DNA from: LMUY01 sp964247705
Lineage (GTDB): Bacteria > Pseudomonadota > Alphaproteobacteria > Acetobacterales > Acetobacteraceae
Length of the DNA stretch: 64,000 nucleotides
Assembly: GCA_964247705.1 (NCBI GenBank)
Contig: CAXTVQ010000007.1
Coordinates: 30,954-94,953 of the forward strand
Reading direction: 5' to 3'
In this document: positions 9,221 to 17,166 of the stretch, piece by piece
Layout of the letters: each line of letters opens with the position of its first letter
Numbering within the stretch: the stretch's first letter is position 1
The notes under the pieces: model-generated
The model's input: only the letters and a program-made list of their open reading frames with translations
Told to the model about the DNA's origin: nothing
Database searches by the model: none
Translations under genes and position numbers: made by a program

Positions 9221-10479
9221 GCTGTCTCGAACGCGCCGGTGAAGAAGTCGCGCCCACCGAAATTGCCGCTTTTCAACGCCAGCTTCAGGGCCGGGCCAGC
9301 GCCCTCGGCATACGTCCAGGGCACGCCGGGATCGATCTCCGCCCCGATACGCAACCGGCGCACGCCCAGGCGGGAGACCACGGCGCCGGAGGTCTCGCCC
9401 CCGGCCACCACCATGCGCCGCACGCCGCGGTCCACCAGCCCGGCGGCGACGGTGGCGAGCGCGTCCTCGATCAGCGCGCCCGCCGCCTCCCGCCCGAGCT
9501 TGGCCTGCAGCGCGGCCACCCGGTCCGGCGGAGCGGACGCCGCGATGACGATGGGGGTGTCGCCCAGCTTTCCGTCCGCCCACTGCAAGGCAGCCTGCGC
9601 CAAGGCGGCGGCGTCCGGAGTGTCAAGCGGGTCCAGTTCGAGCACGGGAACCCGGTCCCGCGCCGCGCCAAGCTGATACAGCGTCGCCCGCGAGCACGAC
9701 CCGGCAAGCACCGCGGCATGGCCCTGCACGTCCGGCAATGCTGCGACGTCGGTGCGCTCGGGCAGCAGCCCAGCGGCTCGGTACGTCGCCGGCAGGCCCA
9801 TCGCCACGCCCGACCCACCGGTGATGAGCGCATGTGCGGACGCTGCCTCGCCGATCGCGATCAGGTCGGCTTCGGTGATCGCGTCCACGATCGCGTAGCG
9901 GCGGCCCTGCTCCTTCAGCGTGCCCATCGCGCGGCGGATCGCCTGCGCACCCTGGCTCACCACCGCCCACGGCACGAGGCCCACCGTGCCATCCGTTTGC
10001 CGCGACAGCACGCGCACCAGGTTCGGATCGCGCATCGGCGTCAGCGGGTGGTGCTCCATCCCGCTCTCGCTCAGCAGCGCCTGGCCCACGAAAAGGTGGC
10101 CCTGGAAAACCGAGCGGTTGTTGGCCGGGAAGGCGGGGCATGCAAGCGCGAACCCGGCGCCCAACGCCTGCAGCAAGGCATCCGCCACCGGGCCGATGTT
10201 GCCGGCCTCCGTACTGTCGAAGGTCGAGCAGTATTTCTGGAAGAACTGCCGGCATCCCGCCGTTTGCAGCCACCGGAACGCAGCGAGGCTCTCGGCCACG
10301 GCCTCGGCCGCCGGAGTCGTGCGGGATTTCAGCGCCACCACGATTGCGTCCGCATCCGGCGGCTCGCCGTCCGGAATGCCGATCAACTGCACCGTGCGCA
10401 TGCCGCCGCGCACCAGGGTGGAGGCGAGGTCGGTAGCGCCGGTGAAGTCATCGGCGATGCAACCCAGGATGACCGTCAT
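9217..10479 (-). CDS. otnK: 3-oxo-tetronate kinase (four-carbon acid sugar kinase family)
   Basis: 420-residue kinase with N-terminal GCIADDFTGATDLAS (residues 6-20), the signature of the DUF1537/four-carbon acid sugar kinase family. The C-terminal VVAGGETSGAVVSRLG is the nucleotide-binding half. It phosphorylates 3-oxo-tetronate before decarboxylation by OtnC. The ATG at 10479 overlaps the stop of the upstream glycosyltransferase, and its own stop overlaps the otnC ATG, so three genes are coupled. The exact substrate (D- or L-erythronate or threonate derived) cannot be decided here. Confidence 0.9.
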   Translation of the reverse strand: MTVILGCIADDFTGATDLASTLVRGGMRTVQLIGIPDGEPPDADAIVVALKSRTTPAAEAVAESLAAFRWLQTAGCRQFFQKYCSTFDSTEAGNIGPVADALLQALGAGFALACPAFPANNRSVFQGHLFVGQALLSESGMEHHPLTPMRDPNLVRVLSRQTDGTVGLVPWAVVSQGAQAIRRAMGTLKEQGRRYAIVDAITEADLIAIGEAASAHALITGGSGVAMGLPATYRAAGLLPERTDVAALPDVQGHAAVLAGSCSRATLYQLGAARDRVPVLELDPLDTPDAAALAQAALQWADGKLGDTPIVIAASAPPDRVAALQAKLGREAAGALIEDALATVAAGLVDRGVRRMVVAGGETSGAVVSRLGVRRLRIGAEIDPGVPWTYAEGAGPALKLALKSGNFGGRDFFTGAFETA

Positions 10480-11426
10480 GCGAGAGCCGCCTCCACGAAA
10501 ATCGCGGCCTGAGCCGGCCAGCCGGGCAGCGACTGGCCCACGCGCCACGCCGCTTCAGCCATATCCGCACGCAAGGTTTTGTCGAAGATGAGGCGGCGCA
10601 TGGCCTTGGACAGTTGCTCGTCCTCGCCGGGTTGCACCACGACGCCGACATCGGGGGTCACCAGGTCCGCTGCCGCGCCGCCATTGGTCACCGCCACCGG
10701 CAATCCGCGGCGCAGCGCTTCGGCAACCGGCGCGCTGTAGCCTTCCCATTCCGTGATCAGCGCGAACATGTCCGCCCGCCGCCACTCCGCCTCGAGCGCC
10801 GTGTCGTCGAGCGTACCAGCGAACCGGACCTGGCCGGCGATCCCCGCCGCCTCCGCTTGGCTCCGCAACGCTTCGGCGCAGGCCGGGTCCCGCGTGGCGT
10901 CGCCCACAACCACCAAACGCCAGGGTAGGTCGAACAGCCGGGCCAGCGCGCGCAGCAGCACGGCGTGCCCCTTCCGCGGGACCAGCGCGCCGACCGAGAG
11001 CACGGTGCAGCCCGGCCCGCCGCTGCCAGCGCTGCGGGGCGCGTCCGGCACGCCCGGGCGAACGACCGTCACGCGTGCAGGATCGGCGCCGCATTCGCCG
11101 ACCAACCGGTCCCGCACCGGGTCGCTGGTTGCGATCAAGCGGCGCAGCAGCGGCAACCGCTCGCGTTCGGCAGCCCGCAATGCGTCCCGCTCCGCCGGGT
11201 CAGCCAGGGGCGTGCTGTGATGGATCAGGGCCACCGCGCCCTGCACCTGCTCAGGCGGCAGGATGGCCAGCATCGCGCCGTCGATCACGCGCACACCGTT
11301 GCCGCTTGGGGCGTGTTCCACCGCGTGGCCGGCTGCCTTGAGCGCGGCGGAAAGGCTGCGGACATAGGCGCCGCCGCCTTCGAGCGAGAGCGGTCCGGAT
11401 GGAAGCAGGAAGCTGAATTCGGCCAT
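10476..11426 (-). CDS. Glycosyltransferase family 4 protein
   Basis: 316-residue GT-B-fold enzyme. The C-terminal half shows SVGALVPRKGH, VVVGD and the retaining-GT4 EX7E motif in EGYSAPVAE, followed by RRGLPVAVTNGG. The N-terminal acceptor domain is short, so the protein is smaller than most GT4 enzymes (350-400). No membrane segment is visible. It overlaps otnK by 4 bases although the two have no obvious metabolic link. Donor and acceptor sugars are unknown. Confidence 0.85.
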   Translation of the reverse strand: MAEFSFLLPSGPLSLEGGGAYVRSLSAALKAAGHAVEHAPSGNGVRVIDGAMLAILPPEQVQGAVALIHHSTPLADPAERDALRAAERERLPLLRRLIATSDPVRDRLVGECGADPARVTVVRPGVPDAPRSAGSGGPGCTVLSVGALVPRKGHAVLLRALARLFDLPWRLVVVGDATRDPACAEALRSQAEAAGIAGQVRFAGTLDDTALEAEWRRADMFALITEWEGYSAPVAEALRRGLPVAVTNGGAAADLVTPDVGVVVQPGEDEQLSKAMRRLIFDKTLRADMAEAAWRVGQSLPGWPAQAAIFVEAALA

Positions 11427-11471
11427 GGCGGCAAGCTACCACGATCGGGGCGCGCATGCTCAATCGCCGGG

Positions 11472-11535
11472 CGGCAAGCGCCAGGCTGGTCAAGTGCCAG
11501 GCCGGTCAAGCGCGAAACCGGTCAAGCGCGGGCGG
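11472..11535. repeat. Four 16-bp imperfect tandem repeats at the 3' end of flgN
   Basis: Units begin at 11472, 11488, 11504 and 11520. Units 2-4 all start GGTCAAG; unit 2 is GGTCAAGTGCCAGGCC and unit 3 GGTCAAGCGCGAAACC. The flgN stop (TCA on this strand) lies in the last unit and the same triplet recurs in units 2 and 3. Confidence 0.8.
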
Positions 11536-11896
11536 AAAGCGCCCAGCCGTTCGCAGGACGGTTGGCGTAGGCGCCGGAGCGGCCGTAACGCGGCGCCGGA
11601 TTGGCGGCGCGGGCCGCCCCGGCGATCACGCCCAGCACGCGCGTCTGCACATGGATCGCCCGCTCGAGCAGCCGGCGGTTCTCGGCTGCCTGGTCAGCCA
11701 GCTTGGAGGCAGCTTCGCGCAGCCTAGCCGACGCAGCAGCCGGCGCCTGCTTGCGCGCGGCATCGAAGGCGGCAGTGGCGGCCTGTTTCCTTTCCAGCAG
11801 CGCGACCGCGGCGGGCAAGTTCATCACCCGCAATGCCGCGTTCTCCTCAGCGAGTGCGCTGGCGAGGTCTACCGTCGCGTTCAGCAGATCGGTCAC
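11522..11896 (-). CDS. FlgN-like flagellar export chaperone
   Basis: 124-residue, mostly helical protein with heptad-like Ala/Leu/Glu content and an AALLERKQAATAAFDAAR stretch like that of FlgN chaperones for hook-associated proteins. The GTG at 11896 overlaps the stop of the CheL/FlgJ-like gene (GTGA), fixing it as the third gene after flgI. The last few codons lie in a 16-bp tandem repeat. The FlgN assignment rests on size, composition and operon position rather than a strong motif. Confidence 0.65.
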   Translation of the reverse strand: MTDLLNATVDLASALAEENAALRVMNLPAAVALLERKQAATAAFDAARKQAPAAASARLREAASKLADQAAENRRLLERAIHVQTRVLGVIAGAARAANPAPRYGRSGAYANRPANGWALSARA

Positions 11897-12195
11897 GGCG
11901 TGTGGCTCCTGGCTTCCTGCATCTGGATCATCTGGCGGAACACGGGCTGAGCGATGCCGAGCCCGCCGGCATGGGCGATCTTCTTGGCCATGGCGTCGAT
12001 CAACATGGGTTTCCATTGCTGCTCGCCGTCGCCGCCGCCGAACGGGCCGGACGAGAGGTCCACCGTGTCGAACATCGGCGCCAGGAACTGGTTGAGCGCC
12101 ATGGCTTCGAAATCCTGCGCCGCGGACCACGCCTTCTGGACCTGGACCGGGGGCAGGGTGGTGGTGACCGCCGGGGCGTTCGTCACGGCTTGCAT
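11893..12195 (-). CDS. Rod-binding protein, CheL/short FlgJ type
   Basis: 100-residue protein consisting only of the FlgJ N-terminal rod-binding domain: AQDFEAMALNQFLAPMF (residues 26-42) and the GGDGEQQWKPMLIDAMAK and GLGIAQPVFRQM segments are characteristic. It lacks the muramidase domain of enteric FlgJ, as is usual in Alphaproteobacteria where the gene is called cheL. Its ATG shares one base with the flgI stop. It caps or scaffolds rod assembly in the periplasm; peptidoglycan hydrolysis must come from another protein. Confidence 0.85.
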   Translation of the reverse strand: MQAVTNAPAVTTTLPPVQVQKAWSAAQDFEAMALNQFLAPMFDTVDLSSGPFGGGDGEQQWKPMLIDAMAKKIAHAGGLGIAQPVFRQMIQMQEARSHTP

Positions 12196-13313
12196 CAGCG
12201 CACCTGCAGGTCGGCTTGCAGCGCGCCGGCCGCCTTGATCGATTGCAGGATGCTGATCATGTCCCGCGGCCCGACGCCCAGCGAGTTCAGGCTGGCCACG
12301 AGATCCCGCAAGGTCGGGCTGCCGTGGATGATGCCGAGTTTTTTGTCCCCCGAATCGTCCACCTGTATGTTCGTCCGCGGGACCGTGGTCGTGGTGCCGT
12401 TGGAAAGCGGACCCGGCTGCGACACTTGCGGCGTCTCCGTAACGCGGATGGTGAGGTTGCCTTGCGCGATGGCGACGGTGCTGACCCGCACGTTCGCCCC
12501 CATGACGATCGTGCCGCTCGCCTCATCGATCACGACCACGGCGGCGTTGTCCGGTTCCACGCGCAGATTCTCGATCTGGCCAAGCGCGTCGATCACGTCC
12601 CGCCCCTCCAGCACCAGCGCCACCGTCCGCGGATCCTTCGCAGCGGCCACGCCCGCGCCAAGGGCGGCGTTGATCGCGATGGCGATGCGGCGCGCCGTCG
12701 TGAGGTCGGGGTTGCGCAGGCCCAGCCTGAGGTCCGGATGCGCGCCGAGTTGGTAAGGCAGCTCCTTCTCCACCGTGGCCCCGTTGGCGATGCGCGCCGC
12801 GGTGGGCACGTTGCGCGTGACCGAGCTGGCCGCCCCGCGCGCCGAGATCGCCCCCGTGGACAGCGCCCCCTGCGCCACGCCGTACACCTCGCCGTCTGCG
12901 CCCAGCAGCGGCGTCACCAGCAGCGTGCCGCCCGTCAGGTCCTTGGCGTCGCCCAGGGCGGAGACGCCGACGTCGATCCGGCTGCCGCCACGGGCGAAGG
13001 CGGGCAGGCTGGCGGTGACCATCACGGCGGCCACGTTCTTGGTCGAGAGCTTGGTCTCCTGGTCGCGTGTGTTCACGCCCAACCGCTCCAGCATGCCGAT
13101 CAGCGACTGCCGGGTGAAAACGGAGGTGTCCAGCTTGTCCCCGGTGCCGTTCAGCCCGACCACGAGGCCGTAGCCGACGAGCTGGTTCTCACGGATGCCC
13201 TCGATGTCCGCAATGTCCTTGATGCGCACTTGGGCCAAGACGATGGAGGGCGCCGCGATGATGGCGAGGAGCAGGAGGGCGAGCAGGCGGGCCAATAATA
13301 GGGATCTTTCCAT
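12195..13313 (-). CDS. flgI: Flagellar P-ring protein
   Basis: 372 residues with a clear Sec signal (MERSLLLARLLALLLLAI...VLAQ) and the mature start VRIKDIADIEGIRENQLVGYGLVVGLNGTGD, which is unmistakable FlgI. It forms the periplasmic P-ring around the rod. The ATG at 13313 gives the proper signal peptide; an ORF extension to 13439 would run across the sigma-54 site and was rejected. First gene of the flgI-cheL-flgN operon and divergent from fliX. Confidence 0.96.
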   Translation of the reverse strand: MERSLLLARLLALLLLAIIAAPSIVLAQVRIKDIADIEGIRENQLVGYGLVVGLNGTGDKLDTSVFTRQSLIGMLERLGVNTRDQETKLSTKNVAAVMVTASLPAFARGGSRIDVGVSALGDAKDLTGGTLLVTPLLGADGEVYGVAQGALSTGAISARGAASSVTRNVPTAARIANGATVEKELPYQLGAHPDLRLGLRNPDLTTARRIAIAINAALGAGVAAAKDPRTVALVLEGRDVIDALGQIENLRVEPDNAAVVVIDEASGTIVMGANVRVSTVAIAQGNLTIRVTETPQVSQPGPLSNGTTTTVPRTNIQVDDSGDKKLGIIHGSPTLRDLVASLNSLGVGPRDMISILQSIKAAGALQADLQVR

Positions 13314-13354
13314 CTCGTTCAGCTTTCCAGGGCAAGACTGCCGCCGTCCAAAGC

Positions 13355-13369
13355 GCAAGCGCTGTGCCA
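13355..13369 (-). promoter_or_regulatory. Sigma-54 promoter of flgI operon
   Basis: On the minus strand TGGCACAGCGCTTGC: GG at -24 and GC at -12 separated by exactly 10 bases, matching the TGGCAC-N5-TTGC consensus. The predicted start is about 30 bases before the flgI ATG. An RpoN-dependent class II/III flagellar promoter is expected here. Confidence 0.8.
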
Positions 13370-13453
13370 GCCCGGTAACCCCCGCTTCACCGCGCTTTCG
13401 GATAAGCACCGACCCGGCACGATCTGCCGGTCTAGGCAAAAGGAGCCGCGCCG

Positions 13454-13840
13454 ATGGTGATCAAGGGTATGGGTAACGTGGCCCCACCGGCCTCATCGAA
13501 AGGCCGTACCGGAACCAGCGGTTTCACCGTCGCGGCCGGCAGCGCGGCCGCGACGGCGGCTCTGTCCGCCGCTGCTCCGCTGGATGGCTTGCTGCTGCTT
13601 CAGGAGGCCGAAGATGCGCCGGACCGTGACCGGCGGGCGCGCAAGCATGGGCGGGCCGTGCTGGATGCGCTCGCCCGGCTGCAACTGGCCTTGCTCGGTG
13701 GGGACCCCGACTCGACGGCGTTGCGCACCCTTGCGGCCCTGATCGAACAAGCGCCCGCAGCCGATGACCCGGCGCTACGGACCATGCTGGGCGCCATCGC
13801 GCTAAGGGCGGAGGTAGAGCTGGCGCGGGCCGGCATGTGA
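13454..13840 (+). CDS. fliX: Flagellar assembly regulator FliX
   Basis: 128-residue protein. It has a low-complexity N-terminus with a conserved SKGRTGTSGF-like stretch, then LLLLQEAEDAPDRDRRARKHG and a helical C-terminus ending ALRAEVELARAGM, the pattern of the alphaproteobacterial FliX family. In Caulobacter FliX couples early flagellar assembly to FlbD activation of sigma-54 promoters. Divergent from flgI exactly as in Caulobacter. AAAAGGAG lies 8 bases before the ATG. flbD itself is not in this window. Confidence 0.85.
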   Translation: MVIKGMGNVAPPASSKGRTGTSGFTVAAGSAAATAALSAAAPLDGLLLLQEAEDAPDRDRRARKHGRAVLDALARLQLALLGGDPDSTALRTLAALIEQAPAADDPALRTMLGAIALRAEVELARAGM

Positions 13841-13984
13841 CCCGGCGGCGGCAGTATAAAGTTACGACCCGTGCGTGATTAACCACGTAAAAGCACCCCT
13901 TTGTGCTCTTGGCGACACGAACATGCGCCGCTATACAGCCCGCAAATGCGACCAGACGGCGTTGCAGTGCGAAGGATGACGCTT

Positions 13985-14401
13985 ATGATGCTCACCCTGC
14001 CTCCTGATTATCGCCCGGGCGAGGCCGAGGAGTTCATGGAACCCCGCCAAGCCGAATATTTCCGGCAGAAGCTCCTGCGCTGGCGTAACGAATTGCTCCG
14101 TGAGGCAGACGGCACCCTGGCCAGCCTGTCCGAGGGCGGCATCCACGAAGCCGACATCACCGACCGCGCCAGTGTCGAGACGGACCGGGCGCTCGAACTG
14201 CGGACCCGGGACCGCGCCCGCAAGCTGATCAGTAAGATCGACCAGGCATTGCAGCGGATCGAGGGCGGCACATACGGCTTTTGTGAGGAGACAGGCGAGC
14301 CGATCGGCCTCAAGCGCCTCGAAGCCCGCCCGATCGCGACGCTGTCCATCGAAGCCCAGGAACGCCACGAGCGCATGGAGCGCGTGCACCGCGACGATTG
14401 A
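13985..14401 (+). CDS. dksA: DksA/TraR family RNA polymerase-binding factor
   Basis: 138-residue DksA with the coiled-coil region (FRQKLLRWRNELLREADG...) and C-terminal finger region YGFCEETGEPIGLKRLEARPIATLSIEAQERHE. Only one of the four zinc cysteines remains, which is the usual state in Alphaproteobacteria and not a defect. The ATG at 13985 was chosen because GAAGG lies 9 bases upstream; the ATG at 13976 has GAAGG directly abutting it. It modulates transcription with ppGpp through the RNA polymerase secondary channel. Confidence 0.9.
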   Translation: MMLTLPPDYRPGEAEEFMEPRQAEYFRQKLLRWRNELLREADGTLASLSEGGIHEADITDRASVETDRALELRTRDRARKLISKIDQALQRIEGGTYGFCEETGEPIGLKRLEARPIATLSIEAQERHERMERVHRDD

Positions 14402-14633
14402 CGCGGCAACCTCGGCCGCGGAGGCGGTGACGCATGCGCGTGGTCGCAACGGAGAGGATGCCGCTCTCTGGACCAAGTCCCTGGACCGAGCGTTAGGCTC
14501 CAGCAATTCGCAGCCTCGCTGAAGCGTTCTGGGCGACATATTGGCCGGGCAGTTCGCCGGCTTCTCCCAGATCGTCCGGCTCTCCGCGGCATGTCCGATC
14601 GGCGACCCGAATAGCCGCCCGAGCCGAACCGCG

Positions 14634-15368
14634 TCAGAACGGCAGCAGCACGTCCAGCGCCTGCTGCCCGTAGCGCGGTTGCTGCAGATCCGTCAGCGTC
14701 CCACGGCCGCCATACGCGATCCGCGCCTCCGCCATCCGGTCGTGGCTCACCGTGTTGTCGCTCGCGATATCCTGCGGCCGCACCACCCCGCTCACCGTCA
14801 GTTCGCGCAGCTCGCTGTTCACCCGCACCTCCTGGCGCGCGGCAACCACCAGGTTGCCGTTCGGCAGCACCTGCGTGACCTCGCCCGCCAGCCGCAATGT
14901 CACCGTCTCGGCCCGCTTGATCGTGCCGGTGCCGGTGTTGTTGTTCGTGCTGTTGGTGTTCACCAGATTGTTCACGTTGAGGTTCTTCGATATCAGCTTC
15001 GGCAACTGGCTCTCCAAGCCGAGGAAATTGGGCACGCCCGCCTGTTCCGACCCGGCCCTGGTCGCGCCTGTCGCGTTGGCGAGGTTTGCCGTGTCCGCGA
15101 TGTTCACGAGCACCGTCAGCACGTCCCCCACCTGGGCCGCCCGCTGGTCCTTGAAGAACGCGCGGCTGCCGGACCGCCACAGGCTGTTCACCTGGGTGGG
15201 CGCCACGTCCACCCGCGGCATCGGCATCGACACCGGCCGCCAGTTCGGGTCCTTCACCGGGTTGGTGATCGGCGATAGCTCCGGCGGCCGGCCCACCTCC
15301 GCGAGTTTGGACAGCGTGCCGCAGCCGGATACCGCCAGCAGCGGTCCCAACAGCCACCAAGCCCTCAT
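14634..15368 (-). CDS. flgH: Flagellar L-ring lipoprotein
   Basis: 244 residues with lipobox AVSGC (Cys at 16), then NSLWRSGSRAFFKDQRAAQVGDVLTVLV and NGNLVVAARQEVRVNSELRELTVSGVVRPQDI, both hallmark FlgH segments. It forms the outer-membrane L-ring. Its ATG overlaps the flgA stop by 4 bases, so it is the last gene of flgF-flgG-flgA-flgH. The stop converges on the dksA side across about 230 bases with no evident gene. Confidence 0.95.
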   Translation of the reverse strand: MRAWWLLGPLLAVSGCGTLSKLAEVGRPPELSPITNPVKDPNWRPVSMPMPRVDVAPTQVNSLWRSGSRAFFKDQRAAQVGDVLTVLVNIADTANLANATGATRAGSEQAGVPNFLGLESQLPKLISKNLNVNNLVNTNSTNNNTGTGTIKRAETVTLRLAGEVTQVLPNGNLVVAARQEVRVNSELRELTVSGVVRPQDIASDNTVSHDRMAEARIAYGGRGTLTDLQQPRYGQQALDVLLPF

Positions 15369-16372
15369 CGCGCGGCCACCCGCAGGGCTGCCGGGACCGG
15401 CGCACCCGGCGGCAGCAACACCGGCACCGTCCCGCTCACCCGCACCCGGCCCGTGCCGGCCACCTCCGCGTCCACGATTGCGCGGGACTGGGTGTTCAGC
15501 ACCCGCACATGCTCGCCCAATGCGCCGCTATCCATCGCAATGCCCTGGGCCGAAAGCGAAATGCCCGGCGCTTCCAACTGCATCTGAACCGCTTCACCTT
15601 TCTGGACCATGAACGGCCGGCTCAGATCGGCCAGCAGCAGCGGCGCGCCTGGCCCGACAGGGTGGCGCAGCGCCATACCGACCGCCTGCGCAGCCACTTG
15701 TGCCACTTCGCCCCGGATCGCCGTCGCACGGAGCCGTGCTTGCTGGATGTCTCCGGCAGCGATCACGTCCCCCGGCATCATACGGTGCGCTGCGACCGGC
15801 AACTCCACCATCTCCACCACCCGGCCGGATAGTCGGGCATGCGCCGGCGCCATCCCCGCCGCCGTCACGGACAGTACGGCGGTGAAACGGCCCTCTGCCG
15901 GATTGTAGTCCAACTGCCCGACCTCGCCCCGCGCCGTCGCGTCGGCCGGCACCGTCGGCGCCAAGTAGCCGGGCATGTCGACATCCGCATCCGCGGACAC
16001 GCCCGCTGTTCGCAGGGCTGCGCGCAAGGCGGTGACGGCTTCGTCCCGCGGAAAGGCTCGTCCTGGGCGCTCCAGCACGATGCGCTCCGCCGTGCTCGCC
16101 GGGCGCCAGTCCACGTTGAACTGCCGTGCGATGGCGGCCAATTGCGCCGACTCGACCACGATGCGCCCGCCGGGTTCCGGACCGGGGCCGATCGCACGAT
16201 CCTGTTCCACGCCGTCCCACATGTCCGATAACCGCACCGTCGGGTCGGACAGGGTCGTGCCGCCGCGCAATGTGGCGGCATCGACCGGCTGCGCGACCAG
16301 GCAGGGCAGGGCGAGCAGGCAGGGCAGGGCGAGAACGACCAGCAGCGGCGGGGGAACGCGCATGGCGGTCAC
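15365..16372 (-). CDS. flgA: Flagellar P-ring assembly chaperone
   Basis: 335 residues, longer than enteric FlgA (~220) as is common in Alphaproteobacteria. A Sec signal carries a duplicated LALPCL unit. The C-terminal SAF-like half contains HRMMPGDVIAAGDIQQARL and ALRHPVGPGAPLLLADLSRPFMVQKGEAV, the recognisable FlgA core. It assists P-ring polymerisation in the periplasm. The GTG at 16372 overlaps the flgG stop (GTGA); an ATG three codons later is the alternative start. Confidence 0.92.
   Translation of the reverse strand: MTAMRVPPPLLVVLALPCLLALPCLVAQPVDAATLRGGTTLSDPTVRLSDMWDGVEQDRAIGPGPEPGGRIVVESAQLAAIARQFNVDWRPASTAERIVLERPGRAFPRDEAVTALRAALRTAGVSADADVDMPGYLAPTVPADATARGEVGQLDYNPAEGRFTAVLSVTAAGMAPAHARLSGRVVEMVELPVAAHRMMPGDVIAAGDIQQARLRATAIRGEVAQVAAQAVGMALRHPVGPGAPLLLADLSRPFMVQKGEAVQMQLEAPGISLSAQGIAMDSGALGEHVRVLNTQSRAIVDAEVAGTGRVRVSGTVPVLLPPGAPVPAALRVAAR
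16301..16336. repeat. Two 18-bp tandem repeats within the flgA signal-peptide region
   Basis: GGCAGGGCAGGGCGAGCA at 16301-16318 is followed directly by the same unit with one change at 16319-16336. In-frame, it doubles the hydrophobic core of the FlgA signal peptide (LALPCL twice). Confidence 0.8.
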
Positions 16373-17154
16373 CGCAGGTTCGTCAGGGTGGAGAGCATCT
16401 GATCGGACGTCGTGATGACCTTGCTGTTCATCTCGTAGGCGCGTTGCGCGGTGATCAGGTTGGATATCTCCGTCACCACGTTCACGTTCGAGCCCTCGAC
16501 GAAACCCTGCATCACGCTGCCGAACCCGGCCGATGTCGGGTTTCCGGTCACCGGGTTGCCGCTGGCCGCACTCTGCAGGAACAGGTTGTCGCCCTGTGCG
16601 TCGAGCCCGGCCTCGTTCGGAAACACCGCGAGTTGGATCGTGCCCACCGTGGTCGGCGCCGCCTGTCCGGCCTGGCTCGCCTGCACCGCGCCGTTCGAGC
16701 TGATGGTGACCGAGGTCGCGTTGGTCGGCACCACGATCCCCCCCGCGATCGGGTAGCCGTCCGCCGTCACGATCGTGCCGTCCGGCGCCAGGCCGAACGT
16801 GCCGTCCCGCGTGTAAGCCGTCTCGCCGGAGGGCAGGGTGACCGGGAAGTATCCGTTGCCCTGGATCGCGAGGTCCAGGCTATTGGACGTTTGCTGCAGC
16901 GTGCCCTGTTCGCTGATGCGGTAGATCGCGGCCGTGCGCACGCCGAGCCCGATCTGCGCACCCGCTGGCACAACCGTTCCGGTATCCGATGTGTTGGACC
17001 CGACCCGGCGCAGGTTCTCGTAGATCAAATCCTGGAACTCCGCCCGGCGGCGCTTGAACCCCGTCGTCGTCATGTTGGCCAGGTTGTTGGAAATGACGTC
17101 CACATTGGTTTGCTGGGCCTGCATTCCGGTGGAAGCGATGTCGAGCGAGCGCAT
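16369..17154 (-). CDS. flgG: Distal rod protein
   Basis: 261 residues, the standard FlgG length. The N-terminus MRSLDIASTGMQAQQTNVDVISNNLANMTTTGFK is the classic flagellar rod motif and the C-terminus EGSNVNVVTEISNLITAQRAYEMNSKVI the matching partner helix. It builds the distal rod through the P and L rings. It begins 12 bases after flgF and overlaps flgA. Confidence 0.97.
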   Translation of the reverse strand: MRSLDIASTGMQAQQTNVDVISNNLANMTTTGFKRRRAEFQDLIYENLRRVGSNTSDTGTVVPAGAQIGLGVRTAAIYRISEQGTLQQTSNSLDLAIQGNGYFPVTLPSGETAYTRDGTFGLAPDGTIVTADGYPIAGGIVVPTNATSVTISSNGAVQASQAGQAAPTTVGTIQLAVFPNEAGLDAQGDNLFLQSAASGNPVTGNPTSAGFGSVMQGFVEGSNVNVVTEISNLITAQRAYEMNSKVITTSDQMLSTLTNLR

Positions 17155-17166
17155 GTGAAGTGGTCC

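Noticed and set aside
13985..14401. DksA with only one zinc cysteine taken as a degenerate gene
   Set aside because: The CEETGEPI...TLSIEAQ form is the usual alphaproteobacterial DksA, so the loss is normal.
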